A DNA stretch of 32,512 bases from Thermodesulfobacteriota bacterium (GTDB lineage Bacteria; Desulfobacterota; BSN033; UBA1163). The translations under genes and the position numbers were made by a program. The notes beneath the pieces were generated by a model. The model did no database searches, was not told the DNA's origin, and saw nothing but the letters and a program-made list of their open reading frames with translations. Below are positions 17,687 through 25,460 of the stretch, piece by piece. Position 1 is the stretch's first letter; each line of letters starts with the position of its first letter. The DNA is taken from positions 80,270 to 112,781 of the forward strand of contig JAOAHX010000008.1 in assembly GCA_026415035.1 (NCBI GenBank). The letters are read 5' to 3'.

Positions 17687-20600
17687 ATGGATGACTCCCT
17701 AAGAGTGGTAAGCGATCCGGTCGATGTCATCACCGGGGCCAATACCGATATCCAAGTGGACTTCAAGTTGGAAGGTCCCCTCCCTTTCGAATGGCGACGC
17801 TACTATGATAGTTCTAAGAAATTAAAGCCCGGCCCACTCGGATGGGGCCATACCCACGAGTATGATCACTGGCTCCAATTTGATGTCGACGGGATGCGTT
17901 ATACAAAACCCCAGGGGAAAGCTGTCCATTTTCCCTATCTCCTAAAGGACGGTGATCAGGTTTCCCGGGAAGGCTATACCCTGAAACGCGTCTCTCCTTC
18001 GTGTTACCACCTCTTTAAATTTCAGCATCCCGCCATGGAGTTTTCCTTCGAAACCCCTGACCGTCCCGCTCCCATCAAACGTTTGTTCTCGGGATCTGTC
18101 TCCATCTATTTTCAATACGATTCCGATGGAGCCCTCCAAGGGATCATCGATTCCCTTCGGCGGCAACTCCGTGTCGAAACCAATGAGAAGGGCCTCATAT
18201 TGGGCCTCTCCTTGATGGAGACCTCCCAAGGTCAGGAGATCCGGAAGATTCCGCTTGTGCAGTACGTTTATGATGAAGCGGGCCACCTCCTTCAAGGGAC
18301 CGATGCCTACCGAAATGTCTTCCGATTTACCTATGACCAAAACCACAGGATGATTTCAAAAACAGACCGGCGGGGATACACGTTCTTTTTCGAATATGAT
18401 GGAGAGGGACGGTGCATTCACGCTTACGGCCAGGATGGCCTCCATGAGGTCCGACTTAAGTTCTTAACCCAAGAAAGGACGACGATTGTCACGAAAGCCA
18501 ATGGAGGAGAATGGACTTACTGCTATCATGAAAACGGAACCCTCTTCCAAATCATCGATCCCTATGGCGGGGTGAAGCTTTTGAACCATGACGAGGAAGG
18601 AAGATTGACCGAAGAGATCGGCCCCAATGGAGATGGAATCCGATGGATTTATGATCCGGCAGGCCATCCGGTCGGGAAATTAAATGGTTTCGGACAGTTT
18701 TCCCCGATGGGGGAGGAAGAGACCCCTTCTGGTCCTCCCCCGCACAGGGTTCCAGCTACCCCCCTTGAATGGGAATACGGGGATCTCGTCCGCCGGTCCT
18801 ATTCCGCCATACCCAAACTCAAAATAGATTCAAAAGCCTCTCCCCCAGCGCCAGACGTTGAGAGAGGTCTCCCGTCAGAGTTCCCGTCAGGACCCCAAAT
18901 ATTCGATCGGTTCGGCCTTCGGGTCAAAGAATTGGGCCCCGGGGGAACCTTCCGACGTTGGACCTACGATGCCAACGGGAATATCCAACGATATATCGAC
19001 CGGGACGGTTCTCCCTATGGGTTCGAATACACCTCTTGGAATCTCCTCCAACACCGGATCGATCCATTAGAACGAAGGGTCTCCTATACCTACAATGCCT
19101 CCGAAAAGATCACCTCCGTCACGGATCCAGGCGGCACGAGGAGCGAGTACCGCTACGACTTGAAGGATCGCCTCGCCGAGATCTGGAGGCACGGGGTCCT
19201 GAAAGAAACCTACCGCTATGATCTGGCCGACAATCTGATCGAAAAGAGGGATGGGGAAGGGCGTCCCCTGCTGACGTTCGAGATCGGCCCGGGCAATCTT
19301 AAAAAGGCAAGGTTTCTCGCCTCGGGGGAAACCCACTATTTTGAATACGATTCTTCAGGCCGCTTTAAGGAGGTCCGAACGGATGAACATACCATCCAAT
19401 TTGAATACGACGAGTGGGGGAACCGGATCAAGGACGAAAGGGATGGTCTCGGGGTCAGGCATCGGTTCAACCCGATGGGTTTGGCTCAAACGACCGTTTT
19501 CGGCCGGTTCGTCATTAAATACCACCGACAGCAAGACGGTTCCCTTCTGATCGAAGATCCCGGAGGCGGGATCCACACGATTCAGGTGATGAGAAACGGC
19601 CTGGTCAGCCGAGCCATGTCTAACGGGACAAAAGAGGTCTCCCTATTCGATTACGAGGGTCGATGCCTGGAGAAAACCCTTGAGCGACGGTCCAACCCCT
19701 ACACAAAATGGCGAAGGGAATTCATTTACTCAGGGGAAGGGGATCTTTTGAAGATCAAGGACAACCTCAAGGGAGACCATCGATTCGAATATGATCGGGC
19801 CCATCGTCTGGTCAAATCCATTTTCCCCGATGGAAAAGTGGATTTTTACGAACATGATCTTGCGGACAATCTTATCAAGAAACCGGGGCTGGAAGGTGTG
19901 ACGCTCCGGGAAGGAAACCGCCTCGCCAGGGCCAATGGGGACCGGTTCGAATATAATGTCCGGAACGCCCTTTCCGTGAGGGAGAATGATGTCAGAAGGA
20001 TTAAATACCATTACGACGCCCGAGATTTTCTGAAGGCGATCGAGGAGGACGGAGAGGTCCGATGGGAAGCCCGTTACGATCCCCTCGGGAGGAGGATCGA
20101 GAAACGCATTGGTTCCCAGACAACCGAATATTATTGGGATACCGATCGGCTGATAGCCGAGATCCTCGGAGACGGATCGGTTCGAATCTATATCTACGCC
20201 GATGCCTTTTCGATCGTCCCCCTTCTCTTCATGGAATACGATAGCGTCGAGGCCGATCCCAAAAGGGGGAGACGGTTCTTCGTTTTTTGCAATCATCTTG
20301 GAACGCCGATCTTGGTGGAGGACGAAGCCGGAAAACCGGCCTGGAGCGCCACGATCGAACCCTATGGGACCGCCCATGTCGATGAAAGCTCGACCATCGA
20401 TTTCTCCCTGAGATTTCCCGGACACCATTTCGACTCAGAAACAGGACTCCATTATAACCGTTTCCGTTACTATAGCCCTGAACTGGGAAGGTATCTGCAG
20501 TCGGACCCTGCGGGGATCGGAGAATCTTTCAATCTCTACCTCTATTCGACGAGGCCAACGGTTGAGGTCGATGTCAGGGGGCTCTGTTGCGGGGGCGATC

Positions 20601-21208
20601 AACCTCCAAAGCCCAAAACCGGTGAAGATGGGCCCGACTTCGAAACGGTCTCCGATGTTCGACAAATACCGATTACGGTAAGAAAGGGGGCTAAGCCGTT
20701 CTCTGATGTCCCTCCATTCCGGGACAGGCCGATCGATGAAATCAGACAAATCCTATACGGGCTTGGATTTCGGAGAAGGAGTAAAGAAAGGACAGTAGAG
20801 ATTCTTATTAGCGATGATCCGGATATTCCCATCTATATGGATAGGACAGATCCCAATTCAGGGAGCGAGGTCTGGTTGAGGAGGGACGAATACGGAAATT
20901 ACGAGGCCGTAAGAATAGACCCCCATGGCCATCACCCCCCGCCGGAATACAAAGGAGATGTTAAAGATTTTGCAGGAGATCCTCCCCATTGTCATCGGGA
21001 ATACCTCCCGAACGACCAGGCCCGTCGTGATTCAGCCACGAATCCAAAAACGGGAGAGAGAACCCTCCCCCCCGGCACGAGCGCCGATGATGCTGCAAAT
21101 GCCTACGCTGGAAGATGGACTCCTGGAATTTACGATACCTTTGATGATAATAATAATCCGACCTCACGGAGTGATTATAAATCTAACCACACGCCCGTGA
21201 GTTGGTGA
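17687..21208 (+). CDS. Rhs-repeat T6SS effector with C-terminal toxin tip
   Basis: Rhs proteins fold into a hollow YD-repeat shell that encloses a C-terminal toxin, released on delivery. The 1173-residue product opens with a DUF6531-type entry segment (DPVDVITGANTDIQVDF), continues through many YD repeats (for example FEYDGEGR, YRYDLADNL, FEYDEWGN), and contains a proline-rich insert at about residues 345-405. The core ends with the Rhs hallmark region (GLHYNRFRYYSPELGRYLQSDPAGIG). The usual terminal DPxGL cleavage-type motif appears as DVRGL at residues 962-966, so the proline is replaced by valine while Asp, Gly and Leu remain. Residues 967-1173 form the variable tip. I see no good ribosome-binding site close to the ATG; translation may be coupled to the PAAR gene. 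Together with vgrG, the TPR and the PAAR genes it forms the cargo module. Confidence 0.95.
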   Translation: MDDSLRVVSDPVDVITGANTDIQVDFKLEGPLPFEWRRYYDSSKKLKPGPLGWGHTHEYDHWLQFDVDGMRYTKPQGKAVHFPYLLKDGDQVSREGYTLKRVSPSCYHLFKFQHPAMEFSFETPDRPAPIKRLFSGSVSIYFQYDSDGALQGIIDSLRRQLRVETNEKGLILGLSLMETSQGQEIRKIPLVQYVYDEAGHLLQGTDAYRNVFRFTYDQNHRMISKTDRRGYTFFFEYDGEGRCIHAYGQDGLHEVRLKFLTQERTTIVTKANGGEWTYCYHENGTLFQIIDPYGGVKLLNHDEEGRLTEEIGPNGDGIRWIYDPAGHPVGKLNGFGQFSPMGEEETPSGPPPHRVPATPLEWEYGDLVRRSYSAIPKLKIDSKASPPAPDVERGLPSEFPSGPQIFDRFGLRVKELGPGGTFRRWTYDANGNIQRYIDRDGSPYGFEYTSWNLLQHRIDPLERRVSYTYNASEKITSVTDPGGTRSEYRYDLKDRLAEIWRHGVLKETYRYDLADNLIEKRDGEGRPLLTFEIGPGNLKKARFLASGETHYFEYDSSGRFKEVRTDEHTIQFEYDEWGNRIKDERDGLGVRHRFNPMGLAQTTVFGRFVIKYHRQQDGSLLIEDPGGGIHTIQVMRNGLVSRAMSNGTKEVSLFDYEGRCLEKTLERRSNPYTKWRREFIYSGEGDLLKIKDNLKGDHRFEYDRAHRLVKSIFPDGKVDFYEHDLADNLIKKPGLEGVTLREGNRLARANGDRFEYNVRNALSVRENDVRRIKYHYDARDFLKAIEEDGEVRWEARYDPLGRRIEKRIGSQTTEYYWDTDRLIAEILGDGSVRIYIYADAFSIVPLLFMEYDSVEADPKRGRRFFVFCNHLGTPILVEDEAGKPAWSATIEPYGTAHVDESSTIDFSLRFPGHHFDSETGLHYNRFRYYSPELGRYLQSDPAGIGESFNLYLYSTRPTVEVDVRGLCCGGDQPPKPKTGEDGPDFETVSDVRQIPITVRKGAKPFSDVPPFRDRPIDEIRQILYGLGFRRRSKERTVEILISDDPDIPIYMDRTDPNSGSEVWLRRDEYGNYEAVRIDPHGHHPPPEYKGDVKDFAGDPPHCHREYLPNDQARRDSATNPKTGERTLPPGTSADDAANAYAGRWTPGIYDTFDDNNNPTSRSDYKSNHTPVSW
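20585..21208 (+). other. Variable C-terminal toxin domain of the Rhs protein
   Basis: This stretch encodes Rhs residues 967-1173, beyond the end of the conserved shell. It begins with a Cys-Cys-Gly-Gly segment and a charged, proline-containing linker. The core has EVWLRRDEYGNYEAVRI leading into DPHGHH at residues 1078-1083, and then DPPHCHRE at 1098-1105. Clustered His, Asp, Glu and Cys residues are compatible with a metal-dependent nuclease or other hydrolase, but I cannot name a family. The last ~70 residues are rich in Asn, Asp, Thr and Ser. The DNA looks less GC-rich than the Rhs core, as expected for an exchanged tip. Confidence 0.75.
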
Positions 21209-21222
21209 TAGGGGAGGATTAT

Positions 21223-21852
21223 ATGGATAACGATAGCTTATTAATGAAAGCCCTTTCCGAACCCAATAGATATCTCCGGCGAGACAAACTGTCTGCCCTT
21301 ATCGTCGCTGTCCGAAAGGGGGAATATAAACTATCGTTAGACGAGGCAAAAGCCCTTTATCAGGCTCAGCTTGAGGAAGCAAAACGGCCTGGGGAATTTG
21401 ACGGCGCCACCTATCAGTCCCTTTGGCATCTTCTTAAATATTCTCCCCCTTGGGAGACTTTGAAAAAAGTCACAGGACATCTCCTTGCGAATCCGAGGAC
21501 GATCTGTCGGGGTTTTGCCCTCTATTATCTTTTGAACAATTATCCTGAAATGGCGGAAGAGTTATTAAAAAAGCATCAGGACGACCCGGACCCGGAGGTG
21601 CAGGATGAGATCGCCCGCTTTCTTGTCAAAAAAGATAAAAGGCGGGCGATCGAACATTGGGAGAAAGCCCTTGGATCGGATCGCCTCCCTCACGAATTGG
21701 CCGAGACCATCCCCCAGGCCATTGCTTACTTCTCTGAGAAAGAAGATCTCCAAAGATATGAGGAGTGGGACCGCCGTTTGGGAGGGAGGACGATCTGGGG
21801 AGTGATCGCTTCGTTAATCAAGGAAAGGTTGGAAACAAAAGGACAAGGATGA
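21223..21852 (+). CDS. Putative immunity protein for the Rhs toxin (helical-repeat)
   Basis: The 209-residue product matches no family I can name. It is predicted to be all-helical, with amphipathic helices spaced like HEAT or ARM repeats (for example the CRGFALYYLLNNYPEMAEELLKK and DEIARFLVKKDKRRAIEHW stretches). It has no signal peptide or membrane segment, so it should be cytoplasmic. It starts 14 bases after the Rhs stop, on the same strand, exactly where cognate immunity genes sit. I chose ATG 21223 because GGGGAGG lies 4-10 bases upstream; a TTG at 21202 overlapping the Rhs end is less likely. Its DNA looks less GC-rich than the T6SS core, matching the toxin tip. The immunity role is inferred from position. 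Confidence 0.8.
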   Translation: MDNDSLLMKALSEPNRYLRRDKLSALIVAVRKGEYKLSLDEAKALYQAQLEEAKRPGEFDGATYQSLWHLLKYSPPWETLKKVTGHLLANPRTICRGFALYYLLNNYPEMAEELLKKHQDDPDPEVQDEIARFLVKKDKRRAIEHWEKALGSDRLPHELAETIPQAIAYFSEKEDLQRYEEWDRRLGGRTIWGVIASLIKERLETKGQG

Positions 21853-21897
21853 AATAGTTTGACTGGGGTCCTTGGTTGAGGGCTTGCCGTGGGAAGA

Positions 21898-22116
21898 TTA
21901 AAGTTTTTTGAAAAATTGATATAAAGTTAGGCCAATCGCATAGAGGCCGACTGCGATTTTGAGGATGGCGATCAGGTAAAAGAAGGGGCCGAGTTGTTTC
22001 GCACTATAAGGGGTGGGCAGATGGAAACGCCCCCCGCTGGTGGAGGTCCCTGTGACACAATCCCAGATCCCCCAGAGGATAAAAACGAGACCTAAGATTA
22101 AAACGAGAAAGCGCAT
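21898..22116 (-). CDS. Small two-helix membrane protein, unknown function
   Basis: The 72-residue product has two hydrophobic segments, at about residues 2-20 (FLVLILGLVFILWGIWDCV) and 42-65, joined by a short polar loop with Thr, Ser and Gly. It should be a small inner-membrane protein with both ends on the same side. I chose the ATG at 22116 on the minus strand because a run of six G residues lies 5 bases upstream; the frame extends to 22185, but the extra N-terminus is polar and lacks support. It faces the immunity gene tail to tail across 45 bases, with no obvious terminator between them. I recognise no family. Confidence 0.65.
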   Translation of the reverse strand: MRFLVLILGLVFILWGIWDCVTGTSTSGGRFHLPTPYSAKQLGPFFYLIAILKIAVGLYAIGLTLYQFFKKL

Positions 22117-22300
22117 TTGAACCCCCCGATTGTTATACCACACCACCCTTCCGAGGCACAAGAATACAAAGGGACTGGTCACCATTGGCCGAGATGGGAA
22201 CGATCTTGTAACCCGTGACGGAGAAACTCCAAAAGGTTAGAAGGTAATTTTCTGAGGGGCCTTCAATGAAAAGGGCCGAACACTGAAAATTGAAGAAGAG

Positions 22301-23053
22301 ATGATGGGTGTTGCCAAGATCATCACGATCTCGATCGAGACGCCGGATGGGAAGCTTCCGCCGGCAAGGGTAGCGATCCCCGATCTCCCTCTGGGCCTGG
22401 CCGATCTCGTGCCTCCGATGCAGAAGCTCTGTGACGGCATCGTGGGGCTTGCCCTCCAGCGGGAAAGGAAGAACGGCGAGACGATCTCCTGCCACAAAGG
22501 CTGTGAGAAGGGCCTCTGTTGCTGCCAATTGGTCCCCCTCTCCCCACCCGAGGTCTTCTTCTTAAACGATTTTTTGAAGGGCCTCCCTTTAGAGAAGAAG
22601 GTCAAGATCGAGGCCGCCTTCCAGAAAATCCGAGAGGTCATGGATCAGCGAGGGGTCACGGAAAAGATACGGAACATCGAATCCACTGACGAACATCAGG
22701 TGATCGCCTACGAATATTTCCGGATGGGACTGCCCTGCCCTTTCCTGGACGAGGGGGCCTGCAGCATCTATCCGATCCGGCCATTCGCCTGCCGGGAGTA
22801 CAACATCCTCTCCCCTTCGACCCTCTGTGCCGATCCATTCAAAAAAGGGATCCGAAAGGTGAAAATCCCGAGGAGCATGACGACGGCCACCGCGCGCCTG
22901 GCTGCTGAGCTGAACCAGACCGCTCCGGTCTTGATTCCGATGCCCTTCGCCCTTGAGTGGGCGAGGGAGAATGCCCCTTTCGGGAATCGACGGTGGTCGG
23001 GGATCTGGCTTTTCGAACGGATGATGGAGTTCGCCACGGGCAAAGAGGTTTAG
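22301..23053 (+). CDS. YkgJ-type cysteine-cluster protein
   Basis: The 250-residue protein belongs to the YkgJ/UPF0153 family, described as having a putative zinc- or iron-binding Cys cluster. Cysteines fall at residues 64, 68, 73, 74 and 75 (CHKGCEKGLCCC). A second cluster follows in the PCPFLDEGACSIYPIRPFACREY region, giving the usual CxxC...CxIYxxRPxxCR pattern. The N-terminal ~60 residues and the C-terminal ~70 extend beyond the core. The molecular function of the family is unknown. Two adjacent ATG codons (22301 and 22304) can serve as start; a purine-rich GAAGAAGAG lies directly upstream. It diverges from the small membrane gene across about 180 bases in which I see no confident promoter. 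Confidence 0.85.
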   Translation: MMGVAKIITISIETPDGKLPPARVAIPDLPLGLADLVPPMQKLCDGIVGLALQRERKNGETISCHKGCEKGLCCCQLVPLSPPEVFFLNDFLKGLPLEKKVKIEAAFQKIREVMDQRGVTEKIRNIESTDEHQVIAYEYFRMGLPCPFLDEGACSIYPIRPFACREYNILSPSTLCADPFKKGIRKVKIPRSMTTATARLAAELNQTAPVLIPMPFALEWARENAPFGNRRWSGIWLFERMMEFATGKEV

Positions 23054-23114
23054 ATCCTGAAACCATTTGACATCTTCACGGCAATTATGGTAATGGAAGG
23101 GCAGGTCCGGAAGG

Positions 23115-23873
23115 ATGAAAGAGATCCCGAGAAAACAACTCGACAGCCAGGAGTTTTTCAAGCTCCGTCAGGTCACCGAGAAGATCTCTCAGGCCTTGGG
23201 CAAACGTCTCAATGGCCACCTCGACACTTTGAGGCCCCTCTTCCTCCCCCGAAAGCTTTTGGGGACTTACGTGAAAAGCGCGGTCAAAGAGGATGTCCCC
23301 CGATCGGAGAAGGCCTTTGCCGAACTCCAGGAACTCTTCGGTTCGGTTTGTGAAAAACCCTTCGGCTTACCGAAGAAACTACAGCCCCCTCTTCCCCCCA
23401 TCAACCAACAGCTGGAGGTCACCCCTTACCAATACCCACTGCGCCTCGAGGGAGACGATCGAACCGTCCAGATCCTTGCCCCCACCCAATGGGTCCTTTC
23501 GTTCCGCGGGGATTGTTCTCTGGAGAGGGTCCGCGCCATGGTCTCCGGCCGAGAACCCCGCCAAACCGATGAGATGCAACAGGCCTTGATCGATCACCTC
23601 TCGCTGGTGGTCTTCTTGAGGCATTTTCCAGAGCTGAGAAGGCTCTTGGAGGATTTGCGCTATGAGGTGGAGGTTCAGGAGCTGGTCGACCTCGGAAACC
23701 TTCCGGTGGTGGTGTTGAAAGCGCCGATCGCGACCTTCCTCCCTCCCGATGACTTCATCCTTCAGATCACCCAGCTTTCGGGAATTTCAGCCTTTCAGGA
23801 GATCGTCGACCTCGAGGCGATCGAGAAGATGACGGATTCTCTGAAAGAGCAGTTGAAGAGCCTGGTTTCTTGA
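23115..23873 (+). CDS. Conserved-looking hypothetical protein, unknown function
   Basis: The 252-residue protein is soluble, with no signal peptide or membrane segment, and I do not recognise a family. The N-terminal half is helical and basic (MKEIPRKQLDSQEFFKLRQV), then a proline-rich turn at about residues 87-102 leads to a middle segment with TVQILAPTQWVLSFRGDCSLE. The C-terminal half has VVFLRHFPELRRLLEDLRYEV, then a strand LPVVVLKAP and a closing helix. The balanced composition and codon use like its neighbours support a real gene. GGAAGG directly abuts the ATG, so the ribosome-binding site is not ideal. It lies 61 bases after the YkgJ-like gene and 91 before the next unknown, and may form a pair with the latter. 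Confidence 0.75.
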   Translation: MKEIPRKQLDSQEFFKLRQVTEKISQALGKRLNGHLDTLRPLFLPRKLLGTYVKSAVKEDVPRSEKAFAELQELFGSVCEKPFGLPKKLQPPLPPINQQLEVTPYQYPLRLEGDDRTVQILAPTQWVLSFRGDCSLERVRAMVSGREPRQTDEMQQALIDHLSLVVFLRHFPELRRLLEDLRYEVEVQELVDLGNLPVVVLKAPIATFLPPDDFILQITQLSGISAFQEIVDLEAIEKMTDSLKEQLKSLVS

Positions 23874-23964
23874 TCCCTTCGATCGGCCGGACCGAGACCC
23901 TTCGCGTCCTTCCTCCTCCTTCAACAGGGGAGGGGGAGGCCGTCGTTTCTGCGGAGAAAAAAAG

Positions 23965-24741
23965 ATGAAGAGCCTTTGGCTGACGTCTTTGATCGATTCT
24001 GAAGAGAAGGTGAGCCAACTCATCGCTCAGCTTCGCACCTACGGCCTCGAGGCAAGAGGACATTTCTGGGAGGACGCGCTCGACAAGATGGCCTGGGCCA
24101 GACCGAGGGAGGAGCTGGTTAAGCCCGAGGTCTCCCTCTGGTTGATCCTCGCCTCAAGGGAACATTTAAATAACCCCTCTATTCGATATGGCTTATCCCT
24201 GTTAGGCTTAACCCTCCAGGCGGCAAAAGGGATTACCTTCCCGGTGGCCATTCTCCTAACGGAGAGAGAGTTGCCCTCTGAAGAAGGCCTCCCCACGCCT
24301 TTGAAGGGGGCCGATCTTCTCTCGCTGACCGATCCGGGAATGGCAGCGAAGTTGGTGGTCAAGCTGAGCATGCCCCCGAAAGAGATCTCCCCCGAATACC
24401 GGATCGATACCTACGGCCATCCCCATATCGGGCAATGGATCGAGGTGGGACCCTCCCATCAGACCTGGCCCGGGGCGATGTTGGGCGTCTCGGAGGCCGA
24501 GATCACCTTCCATGCGGTCGGCCCTAAAGGGAGCCTGCCCACCACCTCGAGCCTTCGGTATCCTCTCAAGGGGATGAAGTTGAGTTTAGGGGGAAGAGAG
24601 TTTACGGCCTGGGCCGTTCAGAACGAGATAGACCCGAATACCTCCTATTTTGTCAGGGTCGAGGGTTTTCCCGATGCGATCCTCTTCGGCCCGTATACCA
24701 CCGACCAAGAGGCCGAGGTCTTCGTTCTTCAATTAAAATGA
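23965..24741 (+). CDS. Hypothetical protein with possible TIR-like or Rossmann-like N-terminal half
   Basis: The 258-residue protein has no signal peptide. Its N-terminal half (about residues 1-135) alternates strands and helices: a first strand SLWLTSLI, a helix EEKVSQLIAQLRTYG, then a strand-helix pair in VSLWLILASREHLNNPSIRYG followed by FPVAILLTE. That order recalls TIR or related flavodoxin-like folds, where a strand ending in Ser precedes the family helix, but I cannot see an unambiguous catalytic Glu. The C-terminal half (about 140-258) looks beta-rich and carries a PGAMLGVSEAEITFHAVG stretch. GGAG lies about 8 bases upstream of the ATG. Function is unknown; the fold suggestion is by eye only. 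Confidence 0.75.
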   Translation: MKSLWLTSLIDSEEKVSQLIAQLRTYGLEARGHFWEDALDKMAWARPREELVKPEVSLWLILASREHLNNPSIRYGLSLLGLTLQAAKGITFPVAILLTERELPSEEGLPTPLKGADLLSLTDPGMAAKLVVKLSMPPKEISPEYRIDTYGHPHIGQWIEVGPSHQTWPGAMLGVSEAEITFHAVGPKGSLPTTSSLRYPLKGMKLSLGGREFTAWAVQNEIDPNTSYFVRVEGFPDAILFGPYTTDQEAEVFVLQLK

Positions 24742-24806
24742 TTTCGCTGAGCAGTGGATCGGGGAGGAGGACCGAAAGGAGGTGAAGCGGTCTTAGGAAT
24801 TCCGAT

Positions 24807-25085
24807 ATGGAAAAGGCGAGGGCCCATGTGATTGTAGAAGGCAGAGTGCAGGGCGTCTTCTTTCGGGCTCACACCCAGGAGATGGCCCACCTTTTAAGCG
24901 TGAAGGGCTGGGTCCGGAACAGGAGAGACGGCTCGGTGGAAGCCCTCTTCGAAGGCGATAAGGAGAAGGTTGAAAAAATGATCGCATGGTGCCACCGGGG
25001 GCCAACCGAGGCGAGGGTGACCAGGGTCCTGGTCAACTGGGAGGCCTATCAAGGTGAGTTCCAAGACTTCTCCATCCGCTATTGA
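24807..25085 (+). CDS. acyP: Acylphosphatase
   Basis: Acylphosphatase hydrolyses the carboxyl-phosphate bond of acyl phosphates in the cytoplasm. The 92-residue length is typical. The signature GRVQGVFFR is present, with catalytic Arg at residue 20, and GWVRNRRDGSVE carries the catalytic Asn at residue 38; both active-site residues are therefore intact. The C-terminal strand (FQDFSIRY) matches the usual family ending. AGGA lies 8 bases upstream of the ATG at 24807. A stronger AAAGGAGGTGA at about 24775 is too far upstream to serve this start. The stop overlaps the 3' end of the convergent minus-strand gene by 7 bases. Confidence 0.95.
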   Translation: MEKARAHVIVEGRVQGVFFRAHTQEMAHLLSVKGWVRNRRDGSVEALFEGDKEKVEKMIAWCHRGPTEARVTRVLVNWEAYQGEFQDFSIRY

Positions 25086-25306
25086 ACCTTCTTGGAGAGA
25101 TCCCTCTCTTCTTTGAGGATCTTCTTTTTGAGATCCCTCCCCACCTCGTCCTTCTCCTTCTTGAGGACCTCCTCCAGATGCTCCATTCGCTTGCCGGTCT
25201 CGGTCAAACCCTCTCCCACCTTTTTGACCGTTTTTCCCCCTCCGAAATAGATGAAGAGAAAGACGAGAAGAATCCCGAAAACCACCCCGAGCAGAAATCG
25301 GATCAT
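25079..25306 (-). CDS. Small membrane-anchored coiled-coil protein
   Basis: The 75-residue product starts with one hydrophobic helix (about residues 3-22, FLLGVVFGILLVFLFIYFGG) and continues as a highly charged Lys/Glu-rich helix (about 30-75) with heptad-like spacing, suggesting a membrane-anchored coiled coil. I recognise no named family; short proteins of this layout are common in Gram-negative bacteria. GAGGGAGGG lies 7 bases upstream of the ATG on the minus strand, which supports the start. It overlaps acyP by 7 bases at the 3' end and diverges from metC across about 150 bases. Confidence 0.75.
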   Translation of the reverse strand: MIRFLLGVVFGILLVFLFIYFGGGKTVKKVGEGLTETGKRMEHLEEVLKKEKDEVGRDLKKKILKEERDLSKKVQ

Positions 25307-25395
25307 AATTTTTCCCTCCCTCAGGTGGAATTGAACTTACCAGGAAATGACAGGAGTTTCAATCCAAATCTGCGCCCTTCCTCCCCCTTGGCTTC

Positions 25396-25425
25396 TTGAC
25401 CCCTCCTTTCCCCCTGCATTATAAT
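25396..25425 (+). promoter_or_regulatory. Sigma-70-type promoter for metC
   Basis: TTGACC at 25396-25401 and a consensus TATAAT at 25420-25425 are separated by 18 bases. Transcription would start near 25432, giving a short leader of about 30 bases before the metC ATG at 25461. Confidence 0.75.
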
Positions 25426-25460
25426 CAACCACAGCCCTGAGGAAAACTTTCCACAGATCG

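Noticed and set aside
23880-23964. Possible hairpin CCTCCTCC / GGGGAGGGGGAGG between the two unknown genes
   Set aside because: Pairing is imperfect and no T-run follows, so I do not call a terminator.
24775-24797. Perfect ribosome-binding sequence AAAGGAGGTGA before acyP
   Set aside because: It is more than 20 bases from the acyP ATG and the GTG within it leads to a stop after three codons; probably fortuitous.
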